Source of the DNA: JAQBQQ01 sp964633955
GTDB lineage: Bacteria > Patescibacteriota > Gracilibacteria > Peribacterales > Peribacteraceae
NCBI GenBank assembly: GCA_964633955.1
Contig: CAZWIA010000016.1
Span: 1 to 22,025, forward strand
Reading direction: 5' to 3'
DNA length: 22,025 nucleotides
In this document: positions 8,901 to 15,715 of the stretch, piece by piece
Position numbering within the stretch: position 1 is the first letter of the stretch
Layout: every line of letters begins with the position of its first letter
Made by a program: the position numbers and the translations under genes
Notes under the pieces: generated by a model
What the model was told of the DNA's origin: nothing
Databases searched by the model: none
The model's input: only the letters and a program-made list of their open reading frames with translations

Positions 8901-9175
8901 AGAAGCAGCGCCTGGCCAAAGAAGAGGCGGATCGCAAAGCGGCGGAAGCGGCGGAAGCAAAGCGTAAAGCAGATCTGGAGAGTGCCCAGAAGGCGCTTGC
9001 CAAGCGGTACCGTGACGCAACGACGGTGGATACATCTGCACTCCTGGGCACTTCGCCGTATGATCTGCCCGTGAATACATCCTCGTTCTCAGGGGCCTCT
9101 CCGTACGATCCCCCACCCACCGACCCCATCAACCCAACGGGCAGCGGTCCTACCACGCCCGCTGGAATGCCCTGA
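5921..9175 (+). CDS. Very large cytoplasmic coiled-coil protein of unknown function
   Basis: No known domain or catalytic motif is recognisable in 1,084 residues (1,082 if translation starts at ATG 5927 rather than GTG 5921). Visible architecture: a polar N-terminus; a very acidic Glu/Lys low-complexity stretch (about 126-186); a long, mostly helical, hydrophilic body (about 190-960) that looks like a repeat of helical bundles; a heptad-like Glu/Ala/Lys coiled coil (about 976-1035); and a Pro/Ser/Thr-rich tail with a duplicated motif, LLGTSPYDLP and FSGASPYDPP. There is no signal peptide and no membrane helix. GTG 5921 overlaps the TGA of the membrane-protein gene, implying translational coupling. 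A scaffold or cytoskeletal-type protein tethered by its membrane partner is a plausible inference. By eye its codons are more A-rich than those of its housekeeping neighbours, which may reflect its Lys/Glu content. Confidence 0.9.
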   Translation: MTMLPHYTRFWQQFASPLRERRELAFSTGTTPPGGPGKPDDTDDMQNTPEGGRNPNNLQAGQPLPKDAVDYTKYDTHEQMVRAVNAQAITDEHHGNTQAADEITQKAIDLAKRHNAERAAETARIRGEEEKKEQEPEEEKEPEKKDPTEEEGDEDATEDGKKKESGAGESEQKNEGKDKAKLKDRVDVSTWRANLDKTQKELQKVRQTMKRLLPQAEALAKISDNSQEALARFKADLLELETLDLKLAVWGTALRYIERWKGGEVSPAEIKQEIEQASSLAIRDQDLRQELLGKLQTVMDEHAQTAGQDILREPLNDDARKVYVQALRADEIAQDISHLTTAVGGELRELQEISDVIAEEYKNSGLANQTNRFEWVVKRYSLNDLLVGSKNVLQAIKDSWKRNDKRRQAEASLMFGRLFNFLPGSDEVQHILRQTLQAEENKAKKDFMEYLEANRTTLEYILGPDGKSGLLQQVRHNPTLFMATVEYMANKGWLYKFDQDTGTLFDHYQLKPGTTLPAGWSDAEKANYFDDLQVKYSKGRDGQREDGKRRGKDILSNTDAIKAFNNQLGEMNYWGAIGVVEGMWEKAKNGQSSMLATVMFMHELRQDSKQAKNFRKYLPYQVLDKTSFAIQSLAYGPTLLKFEKDQISAYQENPEIGFHKAGVLAEAIVMLEEEITAAQARARRSDFSKKRPLQEVVAMALAGQVLKAEDYGWDTSISIFDPKYRDYRSEFEKQANMDPTKADATYYKRLDGGSEAILMKQDSLLKMLSTTNSGQFQYADIAEQMLEQILDRDDDFKMEDKISLRSGTAEAYRKFKQEVGDRMANAFIISFNNTNTAGLANRAFSKHKNQFILAEFFNRRLVDQRVLLKMLNQPASRPLGLKLLEQLGWSLDTVRDICEQYENPMAPDLRPRSERGKEKLEPDPTAKPLKKSEMTGAIKALAENGEPFSRQAVNEMARALVAKHEMTEDEYKTIFAKEVQEAEEAQRKADEEKEKQRLAKEEADRKAAEAAEAKRKADLESAQKALAKRYRDATTVDTSALLGTSPYDLPVNTSSFSGASPYDPPPTDPINPTGSGPTTPAGMP

Positions 9176-9185
9176 TGTTCCCGCC

Positions 9186-9191
9186 TAGACT
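9186..9191 (+). promoter_or_regulatory. Putative -10 of a leaderless dUTPase transcript
   Basis: TAGACT with exactly 6 nt before the ATG at 9198. It sits in the 22-nt spacer after the large coiled-coil gene and would place the transcript start at or next to the A of the ATG. Confidence 0.45.
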
Positions 9192-9197
9192 GGGCTC

Positions 9198-9632
9198 ATG
9201 CGCGTCCAGATCCAGCGCGTGGACCCCACGCTCCCCCTCCCCACGTACCAGACTGCCGGCGCGGTGGGCTTTGACTGCATCACGCGCATTACCACCACGC
9301 TGCAGCCGCGGGAGATCGCGCTGATCCCCAGTAACATCATCGTGAAGGTGCCGGACGGCTACGCCCTCATCATCGCCTCACGGTCGTCCACGCCCCGGAA
9401 GAAGGGCCTGAGCCTGCCGCACGGCATCGGCGTGATCGACCAAGACTACCACGGCCCGGAGGATGAGCTCTTAGTCCAGGTGCAGAACATCACGGACCAG
9501 CCCGTCACGGTGGAACGCGGGGAACGGGTGGCGCAGGGGCTCCTCGTCCGCGTGGACCGGGCGGAGTGGGAGGAGGTGGACGGCCACGGCGCGGAGACGC
9601 GGGGAGGGTTTGGGAGTACGGGGCACAGCTGA
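9198..9632 (+). CDS. dut: dUTP diphosphatase (dUTPase)
   Basis: Hydrolyses dUTP to dUMP and pyrophosphate, keeping uracil out of DNA and supplying dUMP for thymidylate synthesis. It is a trimeric all-beta enzyme, and all five motifs are present in 144 aa: motif 1 AGAVGFD (20-26), motif 2 SRSS (61-64), motif 3 GIGVIDQDYHG (76-86) with catalytic Asp81 and the uracil-stacking Tyr84, motif 4 RGERVAQ (107-113) and motif 5 RGGFGSTG (135-142). Motif 2 is SRSS rather than the common GRSG/PRSG. Cys27 follows motif 1 where Leu is common. The start has no Shine-Dalgarno sequence but carries TAGACT 6 nt upstream. The TGA stop is also the first three bases of a heptamer-period array. Confidence 0.95.
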   Translation: MRVQIQRVDPTLPLPTYQTAGAVGFDCITRITTTLQPREIALIPSNIIVKVPDGYALIIASRSSTPRKKGLSLPHGIGVIDQDYHGPEDELLVQVQNITDQPVTVERGERVAQGLLVRVDRAEWEEVDGHGAETRGGFGSTGHS

Positions 9633-9740
9633 GGAATCCAAGGAAACCAAAGAAACCGAGGACTCCGAGGGAATTCGTTCCCAAAAGGACAACGAGCGCT
9701 CTTTGGTTTCCTCGGAACCTTCGGAGACCTCGGAGTCCTT
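9630..9740. repeat. Heptamer-period array with facing inverted halves (dut-pyk spacer)
   Basis: The left half (9630-9670) begins at the dut TGA and repeats degenerate purine-rich heptamers such as CCGAGGA; the right half (9701-9740) carries the complementary type. Two 12-bp perfect pairings exist: 9641-9652 with 9701-9712, and 9659-9670 with 9728-9739. Because both right partners lie in the same order as the left ones, the two stems are not nested: they are either alternative or pseudoknotted. Neither stem is followed by a U-tract. Confidence 0.8.
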
Positions 9741-9806
9741 TAGCATTGCAAATCGGCCTTCCTATCTGCAAAATCCACGCTCAAGCCCTTCCATCCCTCT
9801 TTTGCC

Positions 9807-11219
9807 ATGATGAAGCTTACCAAGACCGTCTGTACCCAGGGCCCGGCCACGGGCACGCCGGAAGCCGTGATAGAACTGGCCAAGAACGGCATGAGCATCG
9901 CCCGGCTGAACTTCTCCCACGGCAGCCTGGAGGAGCACCGTGAGCGGATCCATATGCTCCAGAAGATCAACGCGGAGCACGGCTTCCAGTTTGGCATCAT
10001 GCTGGACACCAAGGGGCCGGAAATCCGCACCGGGGACGTGGAGGCGCCTATCCAGGTGACAGCCGGCCAGGAGGTGGTCTTTGCGGTGGAACCGGTGGAG
10101 ACGGGCGGCGCCCCGCTCATCAAAGTGAACCACCTGGCGTTCGTGAAGGACGCGGCGCAGGCCAAGCAGATTATTGTGGACAACGGGGAGATGATCTTCA
10201 CCCCCACGGAGATCACAGAGACCTACGTCCGCGCAGTATCGCTCGGCAACGGATCGATCGGTTCCCGCAGGCACGTGAACCTGCCCGGCTGCCACATCAG
10301 CCTCCCCGCCGTGTCAGAGAAGGACTGGGCGGATATTGAGATGGGCTGCCAGGAAGGGGTGGACTTCATCGCGCTGTCGTTTGTGGGGACGGCCAAGGAC
10401 ATTGAAGAAGTGCGCGCCTTCTGCAAGCAGCGTCACGCCAAGCCTCACCTGATCGCCAAGATCGAGAGTGCCCTGGCCGTGAAGAACATCGATGCGCTGA
10501 TTGAGGCGGCGGACGGCATCATGGTGGCCCGCGGGGACCTGGGAGCGGAGATCCCTTTAGAACAGCTCCCCGCCATCCAGGATGAGCTGGTGGAGGAGTG
10601 CCAGGCGGCGCAGAAACCCGTGATCGTGGCTACCCACATGCTGGAGAGCATGATCAAGAACCCGCTCCCCACCCGCGCGGAGTGCATGGACATCGCCTAC
10701 GCCGCCAAATCCGGCGCGGATTCCACCATGCTCTCCGGAGAGACCGCCGCGGGCAAGTATCCCCTCCAGAGCCTCCAGATCATGGGGAAGATCCTGATAG
10801 AGACGGAGAAGAGCCTGAAGCCCTCCGCTAGCCTCCCCTCCCCCATCATCCTTAGCCAGTCTGAAGCCCACGCCCGCGCCGGCGCCGCATACGCCCGGGC
10901 GCTCTCCCTGCCGGATCCGCTGGTGGTAGTTCTGACGCGCACCGGGGAGACGGCCCGGGCATTGAGCGGCATGCGGCCCAGCTTCCCCATTGTGGCAGCC
11001 ACAACGGACGGCCAGACCGCCAGGCAGATGCAGCTCCTGTACGGCGTGTACCCGCTCCTCCTCCAAGCATCCGACGATACGGAGGCGCTCCTCAAGGAAG
11101 CATTTGACCTGCTGAAGCAGCGCGGCATCCGCCGGAGCGGCGACCGGGTGGCGCTGGCATCCAGCATCCCCATTGGCAAGACCGTGGTGGATACCGTCCA
11201 GCTGCGCCAGATCCCGTGA
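9807..11219 (+). CDS. pyk: Pyruvate kinase
   Basis: Converts phosphoenolpyruvate and ADP to pyruvate and ATP, the last step of glycolysis. The 470-residue length and motif order are typical: N-terminal KTVCTQGPA (6-14), ARLNFSHG (32-39), the substrate-site stretch LIAKIES...VARGDLGAEIP with the catalytic Lys, and MLESMIKNPLPTRAE...MLSGETAAGKYP. The first motif reads CTQGPA where most family members have CTIGPA. The C-terminal allosteric domain (about 345-470) is present and ends normally. Start ATG 9807 is followed by a second ATG at 9810; either is possible. No Shine-Dalgarno sequence is seen; the leader is pyrimidine-rich (CCCTCTTTTGCC before ATG). Enolase, the preceding glycolytic step, follows 67 bp later on the same strand with no terminator between, so an operon is likely. 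Confidence 0.97.
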   Translation: MMKLTKTVCTQGPATGTPEAVIELAKNGMSIARLNFSHGSLEEHRERIHMLQKINAEHGFQFGIMLDTKGPEIRTGDVEAPIQVTAGQEVVFAVEPVETGGAPLIKVNHLAFVKDAAQAKQIIVDNGEMIFTPTEITETYVRAVSLGNGSIGSRRHVNLPGCHISLPAVSEKDWADIEMGCQEGVDFIALSFVGTAKDIEEVRAFCKQRHAKPHLIAKIESALAVKNIDALIEAADGIMVARGDLGAEIPLEQLPAIQDELVEECQAAQKPVIVATHMLESMIKNPLPTRAECMDIAYAAKSGADSTMLSGETAAGKYPLQSLQIMGKILIETEKSLKPSASLPSPIILSQSEAHARAGAAYARALSLPDPLVVVLTRTGETARALSGMRPSFPIVAATTDGQTARQMQLLYGVYPLLLQASDDTEALLKEAFDLLKQRGIRRSGDRVALASSIPIGKTVVDTVQLRQIP

Positions 11220-11235
11220 TCCAACCCCCGCCGCA

Positions 11236-11262
11236 CCTTCCTGACCTTCCTGACTTTCCTTA
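11236..11262 (+). repeat. Pyrimidine-rich 9-bp tandem repeat in the pyk-eno spacer
   Basis: Two exact copies of CCTTCCTGA are followed by a third with two changes (CTTTCCTTA). Unlike the other spacers the period here is 9, not 7. The tract continues as C/T-rich sequence up to the eno ATG and may double as its leader. Confidence 0.75.
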
Positions 11263-11286
11263 CCCCCTTACTTTTCCTTCCGTCCC

Positions 11287-12561
11287 ATGCCGACCATTGC
11301 ATCCCTCAGAGCTCGTCAAATTCTGGACTCCCGCGGCACGCCCACGGTGGAAGTGGATTGCACCTTGGATGACGGTTCCTTTGGCCGCGCGGCGGTTCCC
11401 TCCGGCGCCTCCACCGGCACGCATGAGGCGCTGGAACTGCGCGACGGGGACAAGACCCGCTACCGCGGCAAGTCCGTCACCAAAGCCGTGGCCAACGTGA
11501 ACGGCGAGCTGCAGAACGCCCTCAAGGGCAAGGACGTGGCCGACCAGCGGATGCTGGATACGCTGATGGTGGACCTGGACGGCACGCCCAACAAGGCGCG
11601 CCTGGGCGCCAACGCCATCCTGGGCGTCTCCATGGCCGTCTGCCGCGCCCGCGCGGTGTCTGAGAAGAAGCCGCTCTGGCAGTCCCTGGCCGACCAGTAC
11701 AGGGTGGACTTGAGCGCCGGCGCCCCCATGCCGGTACCCATGATGAACGTCATCAACGGCGGCAAGCATGCGGACAGCGGCCTCTCCTTCCAGGAGTGCA
11801 TGATCATCCCGACGGGCATGAGCTCGTTCAGTGACGCGCTGCGCGCGGGAGCGGAGATCTTCATGGTCTTAAAGAAGCTCCTCTCAGACGCCGGCCACTC
11901 CACCGCCGTGGGAGATGAAGGCGGCTTCGCGCCGCGTCTGAAGGACAGTGATGAAGCGTTCTCCTACCTCATGAAGGCGATCGAGGAAGCCGGCTACACC
12001 GGCAAGGTACAGCTTGGGATCGATGCCGCGGCATCGGAGTTCCACGCGGACGGCCGCTACGCGATCGATGGCCAGAACCTCGGATCCGGCGAGCTCACGC
12101 AGTTCTATGCCAACCTCTGCGCCAAGTTCCCGATCGTCTCCATAGAAGACAGCCACGGCGAGGACGATTGGGAGGGTTTTGCCAGCCTCCACGCCGCCAA
12201 ACCGGACCTGCAGCTGGTGGGAGACGACCTCTTTGTGACCAACGTTGCGCGCATCCGGACGGGCATGGAGAAGAAGGCCGCCTCCGCCATCCTCATCAAG
12301 CTCAACCAGATCGGCACGGTGTCTGAGACGGTGGACGCTATCCAGCTGGGCCAGCAGCAGGGCTGGAACGCCGTCACCAGCCACCGCAGCGGAGAGACGG
12401 AGGATACCTTCATCAGCCACCTGGCAGTGGGCCTTGCGACCGGCCAGATCAAGACCGGTTCCCTCAGCAGATCCGACCGCGTAGCCAAATATAACGAGCT
12501 CCTGCGGATTGAGGAGGAGCTGGGCAGCAAGGCGAAGTACGTGTCGCCGTTCAAGAGCTAG
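11287..12561 (+). CDS. eno: Enolase (phosphopyruvate hydratase)
   Basis: Interconverts 2-phosphoglycerate and phosphoenolpyruvate using magnesium. The 424 residues carry the full family pattern: ARQILDSRGTPTVEV (9-23) and the mobile-loop SGASTG near the N-terminus, GGKHADSGLSFQE with the catalytic Glu, the metal ligands in GIDAAASEF, SIEDSHGED and VGDDLF, the signature ILIKLNQIGTVSETVDAI with the catalytic Lys near 338, and SHRSGETEDTFI (about 365-376). The later motif reads GSLSRSDR, where GAPARSER is common. Start ATG 11287 is preceded by a C/T-rich tract, not a Shine-Dalgarno sequence. It lies downstream of pyruvate kinase and ends before a strong terminator. Confidence 0.98.
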   Translation: MPTIASLRARQILDSRGTPTVEVDCTLDDGSFGRAAVPSGASTGTHEALELRDGDKTRYRGKSVTKAVANVNGELQNALKGKDVADQRMLDTLMVDLDGTPNKARLGANAILGVSMAVCRARAVSEKKPLWQSLADQYRVDLSAGAPMPVPMMNVINGGKHADSGLSFQECMIIPTGMSSFSDALRAGAEIFMVLKKLLSDAGHSTAVGDEGGFAPRLKDSDEAFSYLMKAIEEAGYTGKVQLGIDAAASEFHADGRYAIDGQNLGSGELTQFYANLCAKFPIVSIEDSHGEDDWEGFASLHAAKPDLQLVGDDLFVTNVARIRTGMEKKAASAILIKLNQIGTVSETVDAIQLGQQQGWNAVTSHRSGETEDTFISHLAVGLATGQIKTGSLSRSDRVAKYNELLRIEEELGSKAKYVSPFKS

Positions 12562-12585
12562 GGTCCAACTCCTGAAGCGAAGAAC

Positions 12586-12607
12586 GCCCGGCCGAGCCGG
12601 GCTTTTT
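12586..12607 (+). terminator. Intrinsic terminator of the pyk-eno transcript
   Basis: A perfect 7-bp stem GCCCGGC/GCCGGGC with a CGA loop is followed directly by TTTTT, 24 nt after the eno stop codon. This is a textbook rho-independent terminator on the plus strand. Confidence 0.9.
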
Positions 12608-12627
12608 CCACAGCGTGAGCATTGCGT

Positions 12628-12656
12628 TGTCACCCTTCGCCAGGCTCAGGGTGACA
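12628..12656. repeat. Dispersed TCCTGAGC-type intergenic repeat, copy 1
   Basis: The core CCCTTCGCCAGGCTCAGGG (12633-12651) is enclosed by TGTCACCCT and AGGGTGACA, which are perfect reverse complements. Related copies lie at 15672-15690 and 18708-18731. This belongs to a short repeat widespread in bacterial intergenic DNA, recognisable because its chance translation gives strings like PELVEG or ILSLSKD. Confidence 0.8.
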
Positions 12657-12674
12657 GTCTAGCTGCCATGCCAC

Positions 12675-12699
12675 AAAGAAAAGCCCGGTTCCCCGGGCT
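12675..12699 (-). terminator. Intrinsic terminator of the ftsA-ftsZ transcript
   Basis: On the minus strand AGCCCGG and CCGGGCT form a 7-bp stem capped by a GGAA (GNRA) tetraloop, followed by TTTCTTT. It faces the eno terminator across a spacer between convergent genes, about 50 nt beyond the ftsZ stop. Confidence 0.85.
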
Positions 12700-12712
12700 C
12701 CCCTTCTTCTCA

Positions 12713-12751
12713 TGACTCACCGCTCAAAGCTCATCGCTCACCGCTCGCTCA
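12713..12751 (-). repeat. TGAGCNN heptamer array starting at the ftsZ stop
   Basis: Minus-strand units TGAGCGA, TGAGCGA, TGAGCTT, TGAGCGG and TGAGTCA follow one another with a single GCGG interruption after the first. The first unit begins with the TGA stop codon of ftsZ, the same arrangement as at dnaA, dut and truB. Confidence 0.85.
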
Positions 12752-13978
12752 CTTGCTGATCGGCTTCCGCATGAAGGCCGGTACCTCCAGCTCCTGCTCG
12801 TCTAAGTCCAGCGCGGAGGAGCGGAAATTGGTCTCCCGCTGCGGACGGACTTCCTCCTTGGGAGGCGCGGATGGCCGGGGCTGGGAGAAGTTGCTCTGGA
12901 TGATCTTCTGCGCCGGGCTGGCCTGCTGGATGGTGGGGCGCTCCGCGTCATCAAAGCCGGTTGCCACCACCGTGATCTTCACCTGCCCGGTGTAGTCCTC
13001 ATCGATCACCGCGCCAAAGATGATGTTGGCCTCCGGGGACGCCGCCTCCGTGATGATGCGGGCCGCCTCGTCCACCTCGTACATGGAGAGATCATTGCCG
13101 CCGGTGATATTGAAGAGAATGCCAGATGCGCCGTTGATGCTGGTATCCAAGAGCGGGCTGTCAATGGCCGCCCGGGCCGCTTCCGCCGCCCGGCTGTCCC
13201 CCGTTCCGTAGCCAATGCCCATGAGGGCCGTGCCGGCGTCCTGCATGATGGCCTTCACGTCCGCAAAGTCCACGTTCACCAGGCCATGCACGGTGATCAG
13301 GCTGGAAATGCCCTCAATGGCGTGCTTGAGCACCTCATCCACCACCTGGAACGCCTCCGTGAGCGGCGTGGTCTTATCGATCAGGGACAGGATCTTATCG
13401 TTAGGAATGGTGATGAGCGTATCCACCTTACCCTTGAGGAGATCGATCGCTTCATCCGCGTGCTTCTTGCGCTTAAAGCCCTCAAAGGAGAACGGCTTGG
13501 TGACCACCGCCACCGTGAGAATGCCCATGCTGCGGGCCGCCTCCGCCATGACCGGCAGGCTCCCCGTGCCCGTTCCGCCGCCCAGACCCGCCGTGAGGAA
13601 CAGCAGGTCCGTTCCCTCAATCTCTTTCTTAATCTCCTCCAGCGCCTCCTCCGCCGCCCGCTTGCCGATCTCTGGGTTGGCACCGGCCCCCAGTCCCCGC
13701 GTGGTCCCGCGGCCAATGGTGATCTTCTTGCCGGCGGGATTATTGAAGAGCGCCTGGACATCCGTATTCACCGCAATGAACTCCACGCCGTGGATCTTGC
13801 TCTGGATCATGCGGGAGACGGCGTTGCTGCCGCCACCGCCGGCGCCCAGCACCCGGATCACCGCGCCGGGCAGGACATCCGGCCGCACTTCCCGCGTGGA
13901 GGGCGAGGGATCATCGTGCTTCTGCTGCTGGCCGCCGGGCCCCTTGCCGGAGAAGAGGGTGCGGAAGGTGTCGGACAT
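12749..13978 (-). CDS. ftsZ: Cell division protein FtsZ
   Basis: A tubulin-like GTPase that polymerises into the division ring and recruits the septum machinery. In the 409-residue product starting MSDTFRTLF, the nucleotide loop GAGGGGSNAV is at 45-54, the tubulin signature GGGTGTGS at 133-140, and the T7 synergy loop NVDFADVKAIM in the middle. A Pro/Gln/Arg-rich linker leads to the conserved C-terminal peptide EVPAFMRKP, which binds FtsA. The frame is open to 14080, but that extension overlaps ftsA and has no FtsZ-like sequence, so ATG 13978 is preferred. There is no Shine-Dalgarno sequence; the leader just before ATG is CTTCCCCTCCCTCCC. It lies 70 bp downstream of ftsA on the same strand. 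Confidence 0.97.
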   Translation of the reverse strand: MSDTFRTLFSGKGPGGQQQKHDDPSPSTREVRPDVLPGAVIRVLGAGGGGSNAVSRMIQSKIHGVEFIAVNTDVQALFNNPAGKKITIGRGTTRGLGAGANPEIGKRAAEEALEEIKKEIEGTDLLFLTAGLGGGTGTGSLPVMAEAARSMGILTVAVVTKPFSFEGFKRKKHADEAIDLLKGKVDTLITIPNDKILSLIDKTTPLTEAFQVVDEVLKHAIEGISSLITVHGLVNVDFADVKAIMQDAGTALMGIGYGTGDSRAAEAARAAIDSPLLDTSINGASGILFNITGGNDLSMYEVDEAARIITEAASPEANIIFGAVIDEDYTGQVKITVVATGFDDAERPTIQQASPAQKIIQSNFSQPRPSAPPKEEVRPQRETNFRSSALDLDEQELEVPAFMRKPISK

Positions 13979-14048
13979 GGGAGGGAGGGGAAGTTCGAGG
14001 GGTAAAGGAAGGCGGGGTAGCGCACCCATCTGGGCGCAGGGAGAAGAT

Positions 14049-15284
14049 TCAGGGGAAGAGACTCTTGATCCATGTGCCAACCTGTTTCACTGCGCGCTTC
14101 ATCTGGAAGTTGCCGCCGCCGCGCACCGCGTTCTCATCCTCACGCAGGCCCCACACCAGCGCTCCCAGGGCCGTGGCGTAGGCGGGGTCATCCACCTTCT
14201 CAATCACGCCGCCAATCTCCACCGGGAAGCCCATCTGCACGGGCAGTCCCAGCACGTCGCGCGCCAGATCCAGGACACCCGGCGCCTTGGCCGCCCCGCC
14301 CGTGAGGACCGCGCCGGCCGGCAGCATGCCGGACCGCCCCAGCCGCTGGAGCTCCGCCTTGATGAGGGAGAAGATCTCGTAGTACCGGGCTTGCATGATC
14401 TCCGCCATGTAGCGGCGGCTGACAGTCTGGGTATCCACGCGGCTCACGGTGGAGAGATCGATCGCCTCCCGCTCCCCCACCTCCATGGGCTGCACGGAGC
14501 CGTGCTCCACCTTGATCTTCTCCGCGGTATCGATGGACGTCCGCAGGCCGATGGCGATGTCCGACGTGACGCTCTCCCCGGCAATGGGCAGGGAAACGGA
14601 GTGGAGGATGGTGCCCTCCTCAAAGACCGTGATGCTGGTGCAGCCGGCCCCCACATCGATGGCCACCACGCCCAGTTCCTTCTGCCGCTTGGTGAGCACC
14701 GCCTCCGGCACGGCGATGGTGGCGGGAACAATGGCATCGATGTCCACGCCGGCCTGGTCGATGCACTTCTCCACGTTCTTCACGTGCTGCACGTGCCCGG
14801 TGACGATGTGCGCCTCCACCTCCAAGCGGATGCCGGTCATGCCGACCGGGTTCTTAATCCCCCGCTGCTCGTCCACGGCGTAGCTCTTGGGCTCAATGTG
14901 CAGGATCCGCCGGTTCTGGGGAATGCTCACCGCCTGTGCCGCCTCCAGCACCCGCAGAATGTCCTCCATGCCGATCTCCGCGCCGGAGATGGCAATGACC
15001 CCCCGGCTGTCAAAGGATTCGATGTGCGATCCGCTCATCCCCACAAAGACGTGGTTGACCGGCACGCCGGCCATCCGCTCCGCATCCTCCAGGGAGGAGA
15101 TGATGTTATGAATGAGTTCCTCTACGTCAATCACATGCCCTTTTCGCATGCCCAAAGACGGACTCAGCCCCACGCCGATGACGCTCGGCACCCGCTCGCC
15201 CTGGCTGCCGTCCACGACGGCGATGACGGTACGGATTTTGGAGCTTCCGATATCGAGTGAAGCGATGACGCGTTCCTTGGGCAT
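14049..15284 (-). CDS. ftsA: Cell division protein FtsA
   Basis: An actin-like ATPase that anchors FtsZ to the membrane. The 411 residues show the actin-fold phosphate-1 motif ASLDIGSSKIRTVIA (8-22), a 1C domain region (about 82-160), phosphate-2 VVAIDVGAGCTSITVF, and the adenosine motif VLTGGAAKAPGV. The C-terminus GTWIKSLFP forms the amphipathic membrane-targeting helix typical of FtsA, joined by a flexible basic linker. The gene precedes ftsZ in the usual order. ATG 15284 has no Shine-Dalgarno sequence, but a C/T-rich leader (CTCCCCTCCACCCCACTGCC) precedes it. A possible promoter lies about 58 nt upstream. No ftsQ or mur genes are adjacent, so the wider dcw cluster has been broken up here. 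Confidence 0.97.
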   Translation of the reverse strand: MPKERVIASLDIGSSKIRTVIAVVDGSQGERVPSVIGVGLSPSLGMRKGHVIDVEELIHNIISSLEDAERMAGVPVNHVFVGMSGSHIESFDSRGVIAISGAEIGMEDILRVLEAAQAVSIPQNRRILHIEPKSYAVDEQRGIKNPVGMTGIRLEVEAHIVTGHVQHVKNVEKCIDQAGVDIDAIVPATIAVPEAVLTKRQKELGVVAIDVGAGCTSITVFEEGTILHSVSLPIAGESVTSDIAIGLRTSIDTAEKIKVEHGSVQPMEVGEREAIDLSTVSRVDTQTVSRRYMAEIMQARYYEIFSLIKAELQRLGRSGMLPAGAVLTGGAAKAPGVLDLARDVLGLPVQMGFPVEIGGVIEKVDDPAYATALGALVWGLREDENAVRGGGNFQMKRAVKQVGTWIKSLFP

Positions 15285-15341
15285 GGGCAGTGGGGTGGAG
15301 GGGAGCCGGTCGTGGTGTTCACAAAAAGTGAATTCCCGCTC

Positions 15342-15371
15342 AGTCTACGTTCACGCAGAGAATGCGTGCAA
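15342..15371 (-). promoter_or_regulatory. Possible promoter for ftsA-ftsZ
   Basis: On the minus strand TTGCAC (15371-15366) and TAGACT (15347-15342) are separated by 18 nt and lie about 58 nt upstream of the ftsA ATG. The -10 is fair and the -35 weak. A TTCAC/GTGAA hairpin lies just downstream in the leader. Confidence 0.35.
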
Positions 15372-15656
15372 GAGGCGTTTGACTATCTTTCGTGTACAGC
15401 ATGCGCCAAATCGAACACCAAATCTGCTCAGCATGTTTGCCTTCTGCATCACATCTCACAACGCCGCATCGCTATCCCGCGCATCGCTATTTCCGGATGA
15501 TCAATAAAGATGAACATAGAAAGAACCGGGGAATTTTCCGGAGCTTCTGCGTTTGACTCGCAGCGCGATCGCATGGATCGCGGTGCTTCATTGAGCAGTA
15601 GGCAATGATGATGGGGTGGAGTCGATCCCTCTCCCCGACTCGCTTCTCTGGTCACT

Positions 15657-15698
15657 CCTCTCCCAAGCCTGTCCTGAGCTTGCCGAAGGAGGGAGAGG
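15657..15698. repeat. Dispersed TCCTGAGC-type intergenic repeat, copy 2, inside an inverted repeat
   Basis: Core TCCTGAGCTTGCCGAAGGA (15672-15690) is flanked by CCTCTCCC (15657-15664) and GGGAGAGG (15691-15698), perfect reverse complements. It is in opposite orientation to copies 1 and 3. Confidence 0.75.
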
Positions 15699-15715
15699 GG
15701 TTGGGGGTGAGGGAA

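Larger units (their letters stand above)
15285..15715. other. 430-bp spacer with stacked small repeats, no gene
   Basis: No convincing coding frame is seen. Contents: a TTCAC/GTGAA hairpin with an A5 loop near 15318-15333; a possible ftsA promoter; a 15-bp-period direct repeat of GCATCGCTAT (15466-15475 and 15481-15490); a perfect hairpin CGCGATC/GATCGCG (15564-15582); and a TCCTGAGC-type repeat framed by CCTCTCCC and GGGAGAGG (15657-15698). The last may act as a boundary or terminator for the exonuclease gene to its left, although that gene's stop lies just beyond it. Confidence 0.6.

Noticed and set aside
9610..9810. Small acidic open frame through the dut-pyk spacer
   Set aside because: Its sequence is the heptamer array translated; no start signal or family.
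13979..14080. N-terminal extension of FtsZ to 14080
   Set aside because: It overlaps ftsA, is low in family similarity, and MSDTFRTLF at 13978 gives a normal FtsZ start.
13215..15260. Very long plus-strand open frame opposite ftsZ and ftsA
   Set aside because: Composition is typical of an antisense shadow and both minus-strand genes are certain.
15565..15572. GCGATCGC as a cyanobacterial HIP1 site
   Set aside because: A single copy within a local hairpin; the genes do not suggest a cyanobacterium.
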